Shown here: piece by piece, positions 17,018-24,973 of the stretch
How the letters are laid out: every line of letters starts with the position of its first letter
How positions within the stretch are numbered: the stretch's first letter is position 1
NCBI GenBank assembly: GCA_902601315.1
Contig: CACKMS010000002.1
Location: forward strand, 1 to 64,000
Source: an uncultured Pelagibacteraceae bacterium
Lineage (GTDB): Bacteria; Pseudomonadota; Alphaproteobacteria; Pelagibacterales; Pelagibacteraceae
DNA: 64,000 nucleotides
Direction of reading: 5' to 3'
Made by a program: the position numbers and the translations under genes
Notes under the pieces: model-generated
Seen by the model: the letters and a program-made list of their open reading frames with translations, nothing else
The model's database searches: none
Told to the model about the DNA's origin: nothing

Positions 17018-17613
17018 GGAACTAACCAAGAATTTTTATTTGTTTTGAAATCAAATTTAGCTCGTCTATGACCTTTTGCAGCAAGATATAGCCATTCTAT
17101 TGATTTAATATAACATTTGATAACAGTAAAATTTTTATAACCTTCCTCACTTTGTTCCATTGTATAATCAAAATCTTCTAACTTTGAAATCATACCTGAA
17201 GTAGGGTTTTCAGATACTGTTCCAGGAGGACTATCAGTTAAATAACATCTTCGGCTAATGTGTTGAGTTTTCTTCCAAGATGCCTCTGTCACAGAATTTT
17301 GATTATTTATTTCACATTCAACTTTTACTCTTAATTGTATTTTTTCTTCTTTATCATAGAAAAGTAAAGAAGCTTTATTATTGTTTTTAAGTATATCTAC
17401 TTTTGGTGACCTTAAATCAGTATGAAATTGTAATAAATTATTCTCTCTATCTGACTTCCTTAAAACAACTATTCTTCCCTCAATATCATCTTTGTGTGAG
17501 CACATAAAAACTGGAATTCTAAAAGGTGAACCTCTATTAGTTACTGCATCTTCAAGCATAGACCAATATTTATTTTGTATTTCTGCTAAGTCTTCATAGT
17601 ATGCTGGTTGCAT
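17014..17613 (-). CDS. Pyridoxamine 5'-phosphate oxidase-like FMN-binding protein
   Basis: A 199-residue split-barrel flavoprotein. GRIVVLRKSDRENNLLQFHTDLRSPKV corresponds to the FMN-binding strands of PNPOx, and KASLLFYDKEEKIQLRVK to the next strands. The C-terminal end differs from true PdxH, which ends in the conserved RLNP region, so pyridoxal phosphate synthesis is not assured. This Alr4036-like subgroup is uncharacterised. The gene ends 3 nt after the beta-hydroxyacid dehydrogenase stop, on the same strand. Confidence 0.75.
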   Translation of the reverse strand: MQPAYYEDLAEIQNKYWSMLEDAVTNRGSPFRIPVFMCSHKDDIEGRIVVLRKSDRENNLLQFHTDLRSPKVDILKNNNKASLLFYDKEEKIQLRVKVECEINNQNSVTEASWKKTQHISRRCYLTDSPPGTVSENPTSGMISKLEDFDYTMEQSEEGYKNFTVIKCYIKSIEWLYLAAKGHRRAKFDFKTNKNSWLVP

Positions 17614-17616
17614 ACT

Positions 17617-18486
17617 TTATTTTCTAAATCTTTTTATTAAGCTAGAGGTATCCCAACGATTTCCACCCATTTCTTGAACATCGCCATAATATTTATCTAC
17701 TAGTTCTGTAACAGGTAATAAAGAACCATTATTCTTAGCTTCTTCCATTGCAATTTTTAAATCTTTTCTCATCCAATCAACTGCAAAACCAAAGTCAAAT
17801 TTATCATCAATCATAGTTTTATATCTATTCTCCATTTGCCACGATTGAGCTGCTCCTTTTGAGATAACTTCAATTACATCTTCCATATTTAAACCAGCTT
17901 TCATCCCAAAATTTATACCTTCAGACAATCCTTGAACTAAACCTGCTATACAAATTTGATTAACCATCTTAGCAAGTTGACCAGACCCAGCTTTACCAAG
18001 TAGCTTCATTTTTTTACTGTAATAATCAATTTTGTCATTAGCTTTTTCAAAATCAGATTGATCACCACCAATCATAACAGTCAGTGCACCATTTTCTGCA
18101 CCAGCCTGACCCCCTGAAACAGGCGCATCTAATGCACCAAAATTATTTTTTTTGGCATAATCGTAAATTTCTCTTGCAATTGTTGCAGAGGCAGTTGTGT
18201 TATCAATATAAACAGATCCTTCTTTTATAGTTTTAAAAGCACCGTTGTCACCAAAGGTCACTTCTCTTAAATCATTGTCATTTCCAACACAGGTAAAAAT
18301 AAATTCTGCATCCTTTGCAGCTTCTGCTGGCGTTTGAGCCATTTTACCTTTGTAATCTTTAATCCATTTTTCTGCTTTTGATTTTGTTCTATTAAAAACA
18401 GTTACATTATGACCACCTTTTGATATATAACCTGCCATCGGATAACCCATGACACCCAGACCAATAAAAGCAACATTACACGTCAT
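17617..18486 (-). CDS. Beta-hydroxyacid dehydrogenase (3-hydroxyisobutyrate / tartronate semialdehyde reductase family)
   Basis: A 289-residue NAD(P)-dependent enzyme. The Rossmann motif FIGLGVMGYPMAG is at residues ~7-20, with NRTKSKA after it. DAPVSGGQAGAENG is the substrate loop, and GQLAKMVNQ holds the catalytic Lys near residue 170. Candidate substrates are 3-hydroxyisobutyrate, tartronate semialdehyde or glyoxylate/succinic semialdehyde; the sequence does not decide. It is transcribed toward the PNPOx-like gene and divergent from an MFS carrier. Confidence 0.87.
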   Translation of the reverse strand: MTCNVAFIGLGVMGYPMAGYISKGGHNVTVFNRTKSKAEKWIKDYKGKMAQTPAEAAKDAEFIFTCVGNDNDLREVTFGDNGAFKTIKEGSVYIDNTTASATIAREIYDYAKKNNFGALDAPVSGGQAGAENGALTVMIGGDQSDFEKANDKIDYYSKKMKLLGKAGSGQLAKMVNQICIAGLVQGLSEGINFGMKAGLNMEDVIEVISKGAAQSWQMENRYKTMIDDKFDFGFAVDWMRKDLKIAMEEAKNNGSLLPVTELVDKYYGDVQEMGGNRWDTSSLIKRFRK

Positions 18487-18494
18487 AATTTTCT

Positions 18495-19703
18495 ATGTTT
18501 AAAAGCTTAAGTTTAAAAGTAATTATATTCGGATTTATTTTTACATTTTTTTCAAGTTTTGGACAGAGTTTTTTTATTGGTTTATTTAATCCGAGTGTAA
18601 GAGATACTCTAAATATTTCCCACGGACAATTTGGATCAATTTATGCAACCGCAACATTATTAAGTAGTTTGTTATTCATTTGGGTAGGAAAAAAAATTGA
18701 CGATATTAATGTATTAAGATTTGCACTTTATGTAACAGTTCTTCTATCTTTTTCATGTTTTTTCTTTTCAAAAATTTCATCAATTGTATTTTTATTCATT
18801 GCTATATTTTTAATGCGATTTTCAGGTCAAGGGATGATGTCGCATACGGCATCAACAACAATTTCAAGATATTTTACCAAATCTAGAGGTAAAGCTTTAA
18901 GCATAGGATGGTTTGGTTTATCAGTTGCTGAATTTATTTTACCTGTAACAATAATCTATCTTTTAACCATATATAACTGGCAAAATATTTGGATATTTAT
19001 TTCGTTGTTGGTTTTAGTTTTTCTTCCAATTGTATCTTATTTTTTAATTAAAGAACTAAATTTAGATTCAAGAGAAAATGCTGAAAATAACGAAGTTAAG
19101 AATAAAGACATTAAACAATGGGCAAGAATTGAAGTTATTAAGGATTATAGATTTTATATTATAAGTGCAAATTTACTTGCTATGCCATGGATTGCCACTG
19201 GTGTTTTTGTTTATCAATCATTTATTACATCTTCCAAGGAATGGGGAGAATACGTTATTGCTCAATCTTTTATGGTTTATTCATTACTGTCAGTAATTAC
19301 ATTATTAATATCAGGTATACTAATTGATAAGTTTACTAGCAGAAAATTATTAATTTTTATGAATATACCTTTGCTACTTTCAACATTTGTTGTTATTTTT
19401 TTTGATATTCCTTTTACTGCATTTGTATTTTTAGGTTTAATTGGTATTTCAAATGGATTAGCTAACGTTTTAGGCTCATCCACATGGGCTGAGTTATATG
19501 GTGTAAAACACATTGGCTCTATAAAGGCTTTAACTACAGCATTGATGGTTTTTTCAACAGCATTTGGCACAGCATTATTTGGTGTATTAATTGATTTTGG
19601 TTTTACGATTGAGAAAATTGCTATTGTTTCCTCAATCTATATATTTTCATCAATAGTTTTGCTTTTTTTTGTAAGAAAAAAACTCAATCCTGAATATATC
19701 TAA
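18495..19703 (+). CDS. Major facilitator superfamily transporter
   Basis: A 402-residue protein with about twelve hydrophobic helices and a hydrophilic central loop around residues 190-215. The first half has the MFS loop 2-3 element in VGKKIDD. The N-terminal profile resembles anion or monocarboxylate carriers. It is 8 nt from the divergent beta-hydroxyacid dehydrogenase start, so a hydroxyacid substrate is possible but unproven. Confidence 0.83.
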   Translation: MFKSLSLKVIIFGFIFTFFSSFGQSFFIGLFNPSVRDTLNISHGQFGSIYATATLLSSLLFIWVGKKIDDINVLRFALYVTVLLSFSCFFFSKISSIVFLFIAIFLMRFSGQGMMSHTASTTISRYFTKSRGKALSIGWFGLSVAEFILPVTIIYLLTIYNWQNIWIFISLLVLVFLPIVSYFLIKELNLDSRENAENNEVKNKDIKQWARIEVIKDYRFYIISANLLAMPWIATGVFVYQSFITSSKEWGEYVIAQSFMVYSLLSVITLLISGILIDKFTSRKLLIFMNIPLLLSTFVVIFFDIPFTAFVFLGLIGISNGLANVLGSSTWAELYGVKHIGSIKALTTALMVFSTAFGTALFGVLIDFGFTIEKIAIVSSIYIFSSIVLLFFVRKKLNPEYI

Positions 19704-19710
19704 AAATAGC

Positions 19711-19737
19711 TTGATTTTTTATAGACCTAGGTATAAA
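19711..19737 (+). promoter_or_regulatory. Possible rpoZ promoter giving a near-leaderless mRNA
   Basis: TTGATT at 19711-19716 and TATAAA at 19732-19737 resemble -35 and -10 boxes, though the 15-nt spacer is short. Transcription would begin about 3 nt before the rpoZ ATG at 19747, leaving no room for a ribosome-binding site. Such boxes occur easily in AT-rich DNA. Confidence 0.3.
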
Positions 19738-19746
19738 TAACCGGCC

Positions 19747-20265
19747 ATGGCTAGAGTTACAGTAGAAGATTGTATAGATAAAGTAGAAAGTCCATATGAA
19801 TTAGTGTTAGTAGCAAAAGAGAGAGCTACTCAACTGAACTCTGGGATAGAACCTACTTTAGAAAGAGACAATGATAAGAATACAGTTATCGCCTTAAGAG
19901 AAATTGCTGAAGAAACAATAAAAGTCCCAGATTTAACTGAAGCTGCAGTATATAAATTAAGAAAACATGTAGAACAAGTTGATGATACAGGAGAAGAAGA
20001 TGAAGATATAGGTGATGATTTTGAAAATTTATATAAAGGTGAAATATCTAAAAGTGGTGTTCCAATATTACCATCTAAAAGAGCTAGAAAAATTCCAGAA
20101 AAAATTCAAGTATCTAAAGATGATTTAGAAGAATTACAAAATTCAAATGAGACACCAATGTCAGATCCTATAGATACAAACGAAGAGAGTGGTGATGCTT
20201 CTTTAGAGGAAATGCAAGAAGAAGAAACTCTAGCAAACGAGCAAGACCCAAATAATCAAGAATAA
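19747..20265 (+). CDS. rpoZ: RNA polymerase omega subunit with long acidic tail
   Basis: Residues ~1-62 match the omega fold that supports the RNA polymerase beta' subunit: [29 protein letters not shown] followed by [13 protein letters not shown]. The protein is 172 residues against ~91 in E. coli, and the extra ~110 residues are strongly acidic (runs of Glu and Asp such as [10 protein letters not shown]) with one short basic patch SKRARK. Alphaproteobacterial omegas are often extended; this tail is long and probably disordered. The gene is followed at once by a bidirectional terminator. Confidence 0.92.
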   Translation: MARVTVEDCIDKVESPYELVLVAKERATQLNSGIEPTLERDNDKNTVIALREIAEETIKVPDLTEAAVYKLRKHVEQVDDTGEEDEDIGDDFENLYKGEISKSGVPILPSKRARKIPEKIQVSKDDLEELQNSNETPMSDPIDTNEESGDASLEEMQEEETLANEQDPNNQE

Positions 20266-20268
20266 AAA

Positions 20269-20298
20269 AAAGGGCCTTGAAATTAATCAAAGCCCTTT
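20269..20298. terminator. Bidirectional intrinsic terminator between rpoZ and the binding-protein gene
   Basis: AAAGGGC-C-TTGA (20269-20280), loop AATTAA, TCAA-A-GCCCTTT (20287-20298) form a stem with one C-A mismatch. It is flanked by an A run on the left and T-rich sequence on the right, so it can end transcription from both convergent genes: rpoZ stops at 20265 and the binding-protein gene at 20324. Confidence 0.85.
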
Positions 20299-20323
20299 AA
20301 TTTAAATAGTTACTAAATAATTA

Positions 20324-21334
20324 TTACGGTAGCCAACTTTTCCATTTATTTGGATTGTTGTCTAACCACTCGTTAACAACTTCTTTAACATCTCTTTTTT
20401 TGATATCTACTTCAACTAACATTTTAGCTTGGTCGATATTTTCTAATTTCATTTTTTCAAAAAAAGCTTTTGCTTCAGAGTGTTCTGCTTTAGCAAATGT
20501 AGCAGGATTTCCGTAGTTCATGGTATAGTCTTTGTCCCAACCAGTTGCAGGCCATCCTTTTGTACCACAAGTCTTCCAGTTGTTTGCTTCAGTAAATGTA
20601 TCACCTTCACATGTTGCATACTCAGGAAGTTGAACACCTACCATATCAAACTCTCCAAAAAACCAATGTGGTGACCATAGGTATAATAAGAAAGGTTCTT
20701 TTCTCATGTAAGCAGCTTTTGCTTCAGCAATTGCAGCAGCTTCTGTACCTAGCTCATCTGCTTGGAAATCAATTCCTAAAAGATCAAGTCTTTTTTGGTC
20801 GTGACAGTTCCAACCAGCTACTGGACAACCAATTAGTCTTCCTTTACCACCTGTCTCAATAGTTGCAAATTTAGCTTTATGTTTGTTTAGGTCTCTCCAA
20901 GTTTTAATGCCCAGTTCATCTGCAGCATATTTTGGAATCCAGTAATCTGACATACCTATAATTCCAGTAGTTCCTAGAAGGTCAACTGTTCCATCACCTT
21001 TGTAAGATTTTACTACTTTGCCGTCATAAATTAAATCTTCATTAAACATTACATCATCTGCTTCAGCATAACTTGGCCAACTTTCACAAGCAAAATCTAA
21101 TTCTCCAGCTGCAATTGCTTCCCATAGACCAGTTCCTGAAGGAAATACTGTTTGTTTAATCTTATAACCCATTTCTCTCTCGAGAATTGCTACAGCAACT
21201 TCACAAGTGATTATTCCACCTGTCCAGTCAGCAATAGCAGCATGTAGTCTTTTTGCAGCATTAGCTGTTCCAAAACTACCTACTATAAGCACTAAAGATA
21301 AAAATAGTGCCGATATTGTTTTTGATAACCTCAT
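20324..21334 (-). CDS. Quaternary amine/N-oxide ABC transporter, periplasmic binding protein (ProX/OpuAC/TmoX type)
   Basis: A 336-residue OpuAC-family binding protein with a signal peptide ending near residue 26 (GTANA). Several Trp/Tyr segments likely build the aromatic cage for a methylated ammonium or sulfonium ligand: IADWTGG, GLWEA, CESWPSYAE, LWSPHWFFGEF and GWPATGWDKDY. Ligand candidates are glycine betaine, TMAO or DMSP. It is the last gene of the minus-strand transporter cluster, set apart from the methyltransferase gene by 122 nt containing hairpins, so it may be expressed separately. Confidence 0.87.
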   Translation of the reverse strand: MRLSKTISALFLSLVLIVGSFGTANAAKRLHAAIADWTGGIITCEVAVAILEREMGYKIKQTVFPSGTGLWEAIAAGELDFACESWPSYAEADDVMFNEDLIYDGKVVKSYKGDGTVDLLGTTGIIGMSDYWIPKYAADELGIKTWRDLNKHKAKFATIETGGKGRLIGCPVAGWNCHDQKRLDLLGIDFQADELGTEAAAIAEAKAAYMRKEPFLLYLWSPHWFFGEFDMVGVQLPEYATCEGDTFTEANNWKTCGTKGWPATGWDKDYTMNYGNPATFAKAEHSEAKAFFEKMKLENIDQAKMLVEVDIKKRDVKEVVNEWLDNNPNKWKSWLP

Positions 21335-21420
21335 ATGTTTTATCCTCTTTTTAAATTTAAAATATTATTTTAGCGCAAAAATTCAGCGAATGTAAACTTT
21401 ATATAATTTTAAAACTCAGT

Positions 21421-21462
21421 GCATTTTTACCTTAAAAATGCGGTCTATTGACCACTTTAAGG
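21421..21462. promoter_or_regulatory. Tandem hairpins between methyltransferase and binding-protein genes
   Basis: Two inverted repeats lie side by side in plus coordinates. GCATTTTTA (21421-21429)/TAAAAATGC (21433-21441) has a 3-nt loop. GGTC (21442-21445)/GACC (21450-21453) has a 4-nt loop. CCTTAAA (21430-21436), partly in the first stem, can instead pair with TTTAAGG (21456-21462), giving a mutually exclusive fold. The element begins at the methyltransferase stop and precedes the binding-protein gene on the minus strand; it may act as an attenuator or processing site. Confidence 0.5.
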
Positions 21463-22632
21463 TTTTTTTGGGATGGTACGGTCTATTCCTTTAACGATTT
21501 TTTTATCATGATCAAAAAATGGTAAATTAACAACATTACAGTCATGGATTTCACCATTAGGCAACTCTAACTTTAACTTTTTACCAGGCCATTCTTTTGG
21601 TTCATAAAATCTCACATATCCAATTCCAAGTTTTAATGTAGGTGAGGGCACACCTGCAGTTATATTTCCTACAACGTTATCACCTTCTATAACTTTACTT
21701 CCAGAAGTCGGTGTATCAGTTTCACAAGTAACACCAAATAAACATGTTCCTTTGTTTTTTTTTAATAATGCTTCCCTTCCAATAAAATCACCTTTATCCA
21801 TATTTACAAAAAATCCTAAACCAGCCTCAAATGGAGTCAAAGTAGTATCAATATCAGTTAAATTTCCAAATATTCCTCCTTCAATTCTTCTTATAGTCAT
21901 CGCTCGAGAGGATGATAGTTCCATACCATAAGGTTTTCCACATTCTATTAAATGATCCCAAAGAGCCAAGTGATCTGTTTTATAACCATCTGAATAAATT
22001 TCAAAACCAAGCTCGTTTGTAAAACCAGTTCTTGAAACATATAGATCTTGTCCTCCAAGATTAAAAAAACCTGATCTAAAATAAGGCATGCTTTCATCAA
22101 TATTTCCTTTTGATGCAGCTTTCATAATATCAATCGATGCAGGACCTTGAATTTGAAGCACTCTTGACTTTGGATCGGATATTTTTACATCAAAATTTTC
22201 ACTATGGGCTAATAACCAATCTTCAAATGGACCGTCAGCTTGCACATACCAAAATTTATTATCACTAAATTTAAAAATTACGCCATCCATAAAAATCCCA
22301 CCTTGTGGGGTACACGCTAATGAATAATAACCTCTACCTTCTTTAACTGATGAAATTTTTCTAGTTAATATCTTTTCTAAAAAGGGAATTGCATCCTTAC
22401 CTGATATTTCCACTGGTTTTTCTGGAACGTCAAAAATTAATGCTTTCTGTCTTAGTAGCCAATATTTTTCGATTGGATCTTCACCTATTGATATTGGAAA
22501 ATATCGTCCAGCATAAACTCCACGGACCATTTTAGAACTATTGGTTCTTTCAATGTATGGAGACTCTTCAAATCTTCTTGCACTAATTTTAATAGTTTTG
22601 TTAAGATCAGATTCTTCTTGTAGATTTCCCAA
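21457..22632 (-). CDS. GcvT/DmdA-family folate-dependent methyltransferase (demethylase)
   Basis: A 391-residue aminomethyltransferase-fold protein. The DVPEKPVEISGKDAIPFLEKILTR start, VLQIQGPASIDIM, the substrate-side TGFTNELGFEIYSD and the C-terminal FVNMDKGDFIGREALL followed by a barrel are the GcvT/DMSP-demethylase layout. It should move a methyl or methylene group from a small substrate to tetrahydrofolate. It is longer than, and not clearly the same as, SAR11 DmdA, so I do not use that name. It starts 10 nt after the molybdoenzyme stop, in a methylated-osmolyte importer cluster. Confidence 0.8.
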   Translation of the reverse strand: MGNLQEESDLNKTIKISARRFEESPYIERTNSSKMVRGVYAGRYFPISIGEDPIEKYWLLRQKALIFDVPEKPVEISGKDAIPFLEKILTRKISSVKEGRGYYSLACTPQGGIFMDGVIFKFSDNKFWYVQADGPFEDWLLAHSENFDVKISDPKSRVLQIQGPASIDIMKAASKGNIDESMPYFRSGFFNLGGQDLYVSRTGFTNELGFEIYSDGYKTDHLALWDHLIECGKPYGMELSSSRAMTIRRIEGGIFGNLTDIDTTLTPFEAGLGFFVNMDKGDFIGREALLKKNKGTCLFGVTCETDTPTSGSKVIEGDNVVGNITAGVPSPTLKLGIGYVRFYEPKEWPGKKLKLELPNGEIHDCNVVNLPFFDHDKKIVKGIDRTIPKKP

Positions 22633-22642
22633 TTTAATCTCT

Positions 22643-24973
22643 TTAATTTGTTTTTGCGTTAGATCTTAAAATTGTTGGTGGATCAAAAGCAGTTAATTTT
22701 GGAAGTGTATCATTGTATTTTTCAATCTCAATAAGACAAGAATGTGCAATAGGACCTTGTCCAAGTTTAGATGTACCTTTGTCAGGCGTCAATACATTTG
22801 GATTACCATGTTTACACATGCTTCCATCTTGACTAGGATCTTCTGGATCATACCAAGCACCAGTACTCATTTGTACTACTCCCTGCATTACATCATCTGT
22901 GATCTTTATTCCAGCCAAGCAAGATCCTCTATCATTGAACATTTTAACTACATCTCCATTTTTTAAATCACGTTTTTTTGCATCTAAAGGATTAATTTCA
23001 AGTGGCTCTCTCTCATTTATTTTAAATGACTTACTATACTTTCCATGATCCATTTGGCTGTGTAGTTTATTTTTAGGTTGATTTGATATTAAGTGAATCG
23101 GATATTTTTTATTTACTTTGCCCAGCCATTCACAAGGTTCAAACCATACTGGATGTCCTGGACAATCATCATAATTAAAGTCAGCCACTGACTTTGAGAA
23201 GATTTCTATTTTACCACTTGGTGTGTTAAGTGGATTTTTTTTAGGATCTTCTCTAAAATCCTTCAACATTATTGTTGGTTCTGTCGGATCGCTAATTTTA
23301 AACCATTTTTGCTCTCTGAACTTTTCATATTTAGGTATTTCAATATTTGCAGCTGCCGCTCTATCAAATGTCTGTTTATAAATCCATTCTTGCCACTCAT
23401 CTTGACTTTTTCCCTCAGTAAATTTTTCCTTAATCCCCATTTTTTTTGCAATATTTGCAAAAATTTCGAAGTCATTTTTAGATTGCCCATAAGGTTCTAT
23501 TATTTTATCCATTGATACAACAAATGGATCCCTAGGTGTCATCATTATGTCTGTTCTCTCAAGCGGAGTAGTGCAAGGCAAAACAATATCGGATCTTTTT
23601 GCGAGTGTATTCCAACACCATTCGTTTGAAATTATTGTATCTGGTTTTTCCCAAGCTTTTATCAGTCTATTTAAATCTTGATGATGATGAAATGGATTTC
23701 CACCTGCCCAGTAAACTATCTTGGTATCTGGATACACATATGACTTTCCATTAAAATCAAATTTTTTTCCTGGATGAAGCAAAAGATCACTAATTCTTGC
23801 AACTGGTATAAAATTTTCTATTTTATTTTCTGTTTGTGGAAATGCTGCCCCAGGTAAAACTTTGAATTGACCACCAATAAAATTTGTAGCGCTATAACCA
23901 AAACCAAACCCGCCTCCTGGTAATCCTATTTGACCAATCATAGAAGCAAGCATAATACCCATCCAAAATGGTTGTTCACCATGATCTTGTCTGGTTAACG
24001 ACCAGCTTATTGAAATCATACTTCTTTTTTTTGAAATTTTTATAGCTATCTCTTTAATTTTAGATGCTGAAATATTACAAATGGCTGAAGCCCATTCTGC
24101 ACTTTTTTCAACACCATCATTTTTTCCTAATAGGTATGGTAAAAATATTTCAAAACCTTCTGTATATTTTTTTAAGAAATTAGTATCAATAAGTCCTTCA
24201 GAATAAATTGTATGAGCCAGCCCTAACATTAAAGCAGTATCTGTGTTAGGTCTTGCTGCAATCCATTCACCACTAACCTCATTAATTAAATCTGATTTAA
24301 GTGGACTAACATTTATAAACTCTATTCCTGAATTTGCTGATTCAATTAAATTTTCCTTTTGATAATGATGACCTGTTCCACCTTGAGAAATTTGACCATT
24401 TTTAATTGGTATTCCACCAAAACAGAGAAAAACTTCTGTATTTTTTTTAATAGACTCCCAACTAGTACATGTATCAAGATAAGCACGATAACTCCCAAGT
24501 ATATGAGGAACCATTGCCTCGGCAGCAGCAAAACTGTATGTAAATTTTGATCTTGTATATCCACCAACACAATTTAAAAATCTATGTAATTGACTTTGAG
24601 CATGATGAAATCTGCCTGCACTTGCCCATCCATACGAACCACCAAATATTGAGGAGTTCCCATATTTATCTTTTACTCTATTAATCTCGTTTGCTACAAG
24701 TTCTTCTGCTTTATCCCAACTAACTGCAATAAATGGTTCAACACCTCTTAAATTATTGTTTGCCCCTGGACCTTTCTCGAGCCAACTTTTTCTAACCATT
24801 GGCTTTTCAATACGTGTTGGTCCATCGAGCACATCAACAATTCCTTGTGCTATAGGAGATGGGTCTTTGTCATGTTCCCAACCAATGAGTTCCTCGAGCT
24901 TGCCATTTTTAACTTTGGCTCTGTAGGTACCCCAATGGTTACTAGTTAAAGGCAGACCTTTATTTTTGGTCAT
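22643..24973 (-). CDS. Cytoplasmic molybdopterin oxidoreductase, DMSO reductase/BisC type
   Basis: A 776-residue bis-MGD molybdoenzyme close in length to E. coli BisC (~777). It is collinear with BisC and Rhodobacter DMSO reductase: GGSYGW puts Tyr114 and Trp116 at the active site, and FTYSFAAAE puts the molybdenum ligand Ser at 147. Later segments include YWAGGNPFHHHQDLNR, SDIVLPCTTPLERTDI, SGKIEIFSKSVADFNYDDCPGHP and NVLTPDKGTSKLGQG. There is no twin-arginine signal and no N-terminal Fe-S cysteine motif, so it should be cytoplasmic with molybdenum as its only redox centre. It would reduce S-oxides or N-oxides. Its ATG abuts the permease stop. Confidence 0.88.
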   Translation of the reverse strand: MTKNKGLPLTSNHWGTYRAKVKNGKLEELIGWEHDKDPSPIAQGIVDVLDGPTRIEKPMVRKSWLEKGPGANNNLRGVEPFIAVSWDKAEELVANEINRVKDKYGNSSIFGGSYGWASAGRFHHAQSQLHRFLNCVGGYTRSKFTYSFAAAEAMVPHILGSYRAYLDTCTSWESIKKNTEVFLCFGGIPIKNGQISQGGTGHHYQKENLIESANSGIEFINVSPLKSDLINEVSGEWIAARPNTDTALMLGLAHTIYSEGLIDTNFLKKYTEGFEIFLPYLLGKNDGVEKSAEWASAICNISASKIKEIAIKISKKRSMISISWSLTRQDHGEQPFWMGIMLASMIGQIGLPGGGFGFGYSATNFIGGQFKVLPGAAFPQTENKIENFIPVARISDLLLHPGKKFDFNGKSYVYPDTKIVYWAGGNPFHHHQDLNRLIKAWEKPDTIISNEWCWNTLAKRSDIVLPCTTPLERTDIMMTPRDPFVVSMDKIIEPYGQSKNDFEIFANIAKKMGIKEKFTEGKSQDEWQEWIYKQTFDRAAAANIEIPKYEKFREQKWFKISDPTEPTIMLKDFREDPKKNPLNTPSGKIEIFSKSVADFNYDDCPGHPVWFEPCEWLGKVNKKYPIHLISNQPKNKLHSQMDHGKYSKSFKINEREPLEINPLDAKKRDLKNGDVVKMFNDRGSCLAGIKITDDVMQGVVQMSTGAWYDPEDPSQDGSMCKHGNPNVLTPDKGTSKLGQGPIAHSCLIEIEKYNDTLPKLTAFDPPTILRSNAKTN

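Noticed and set aside
21457..22632. Naming the GcvT-family gene dmdA
   Set aside because: The fold matches, but length (391) and the N-terminal region differ from SAR11 DmdA as I know it; without alignment the family name is safer.
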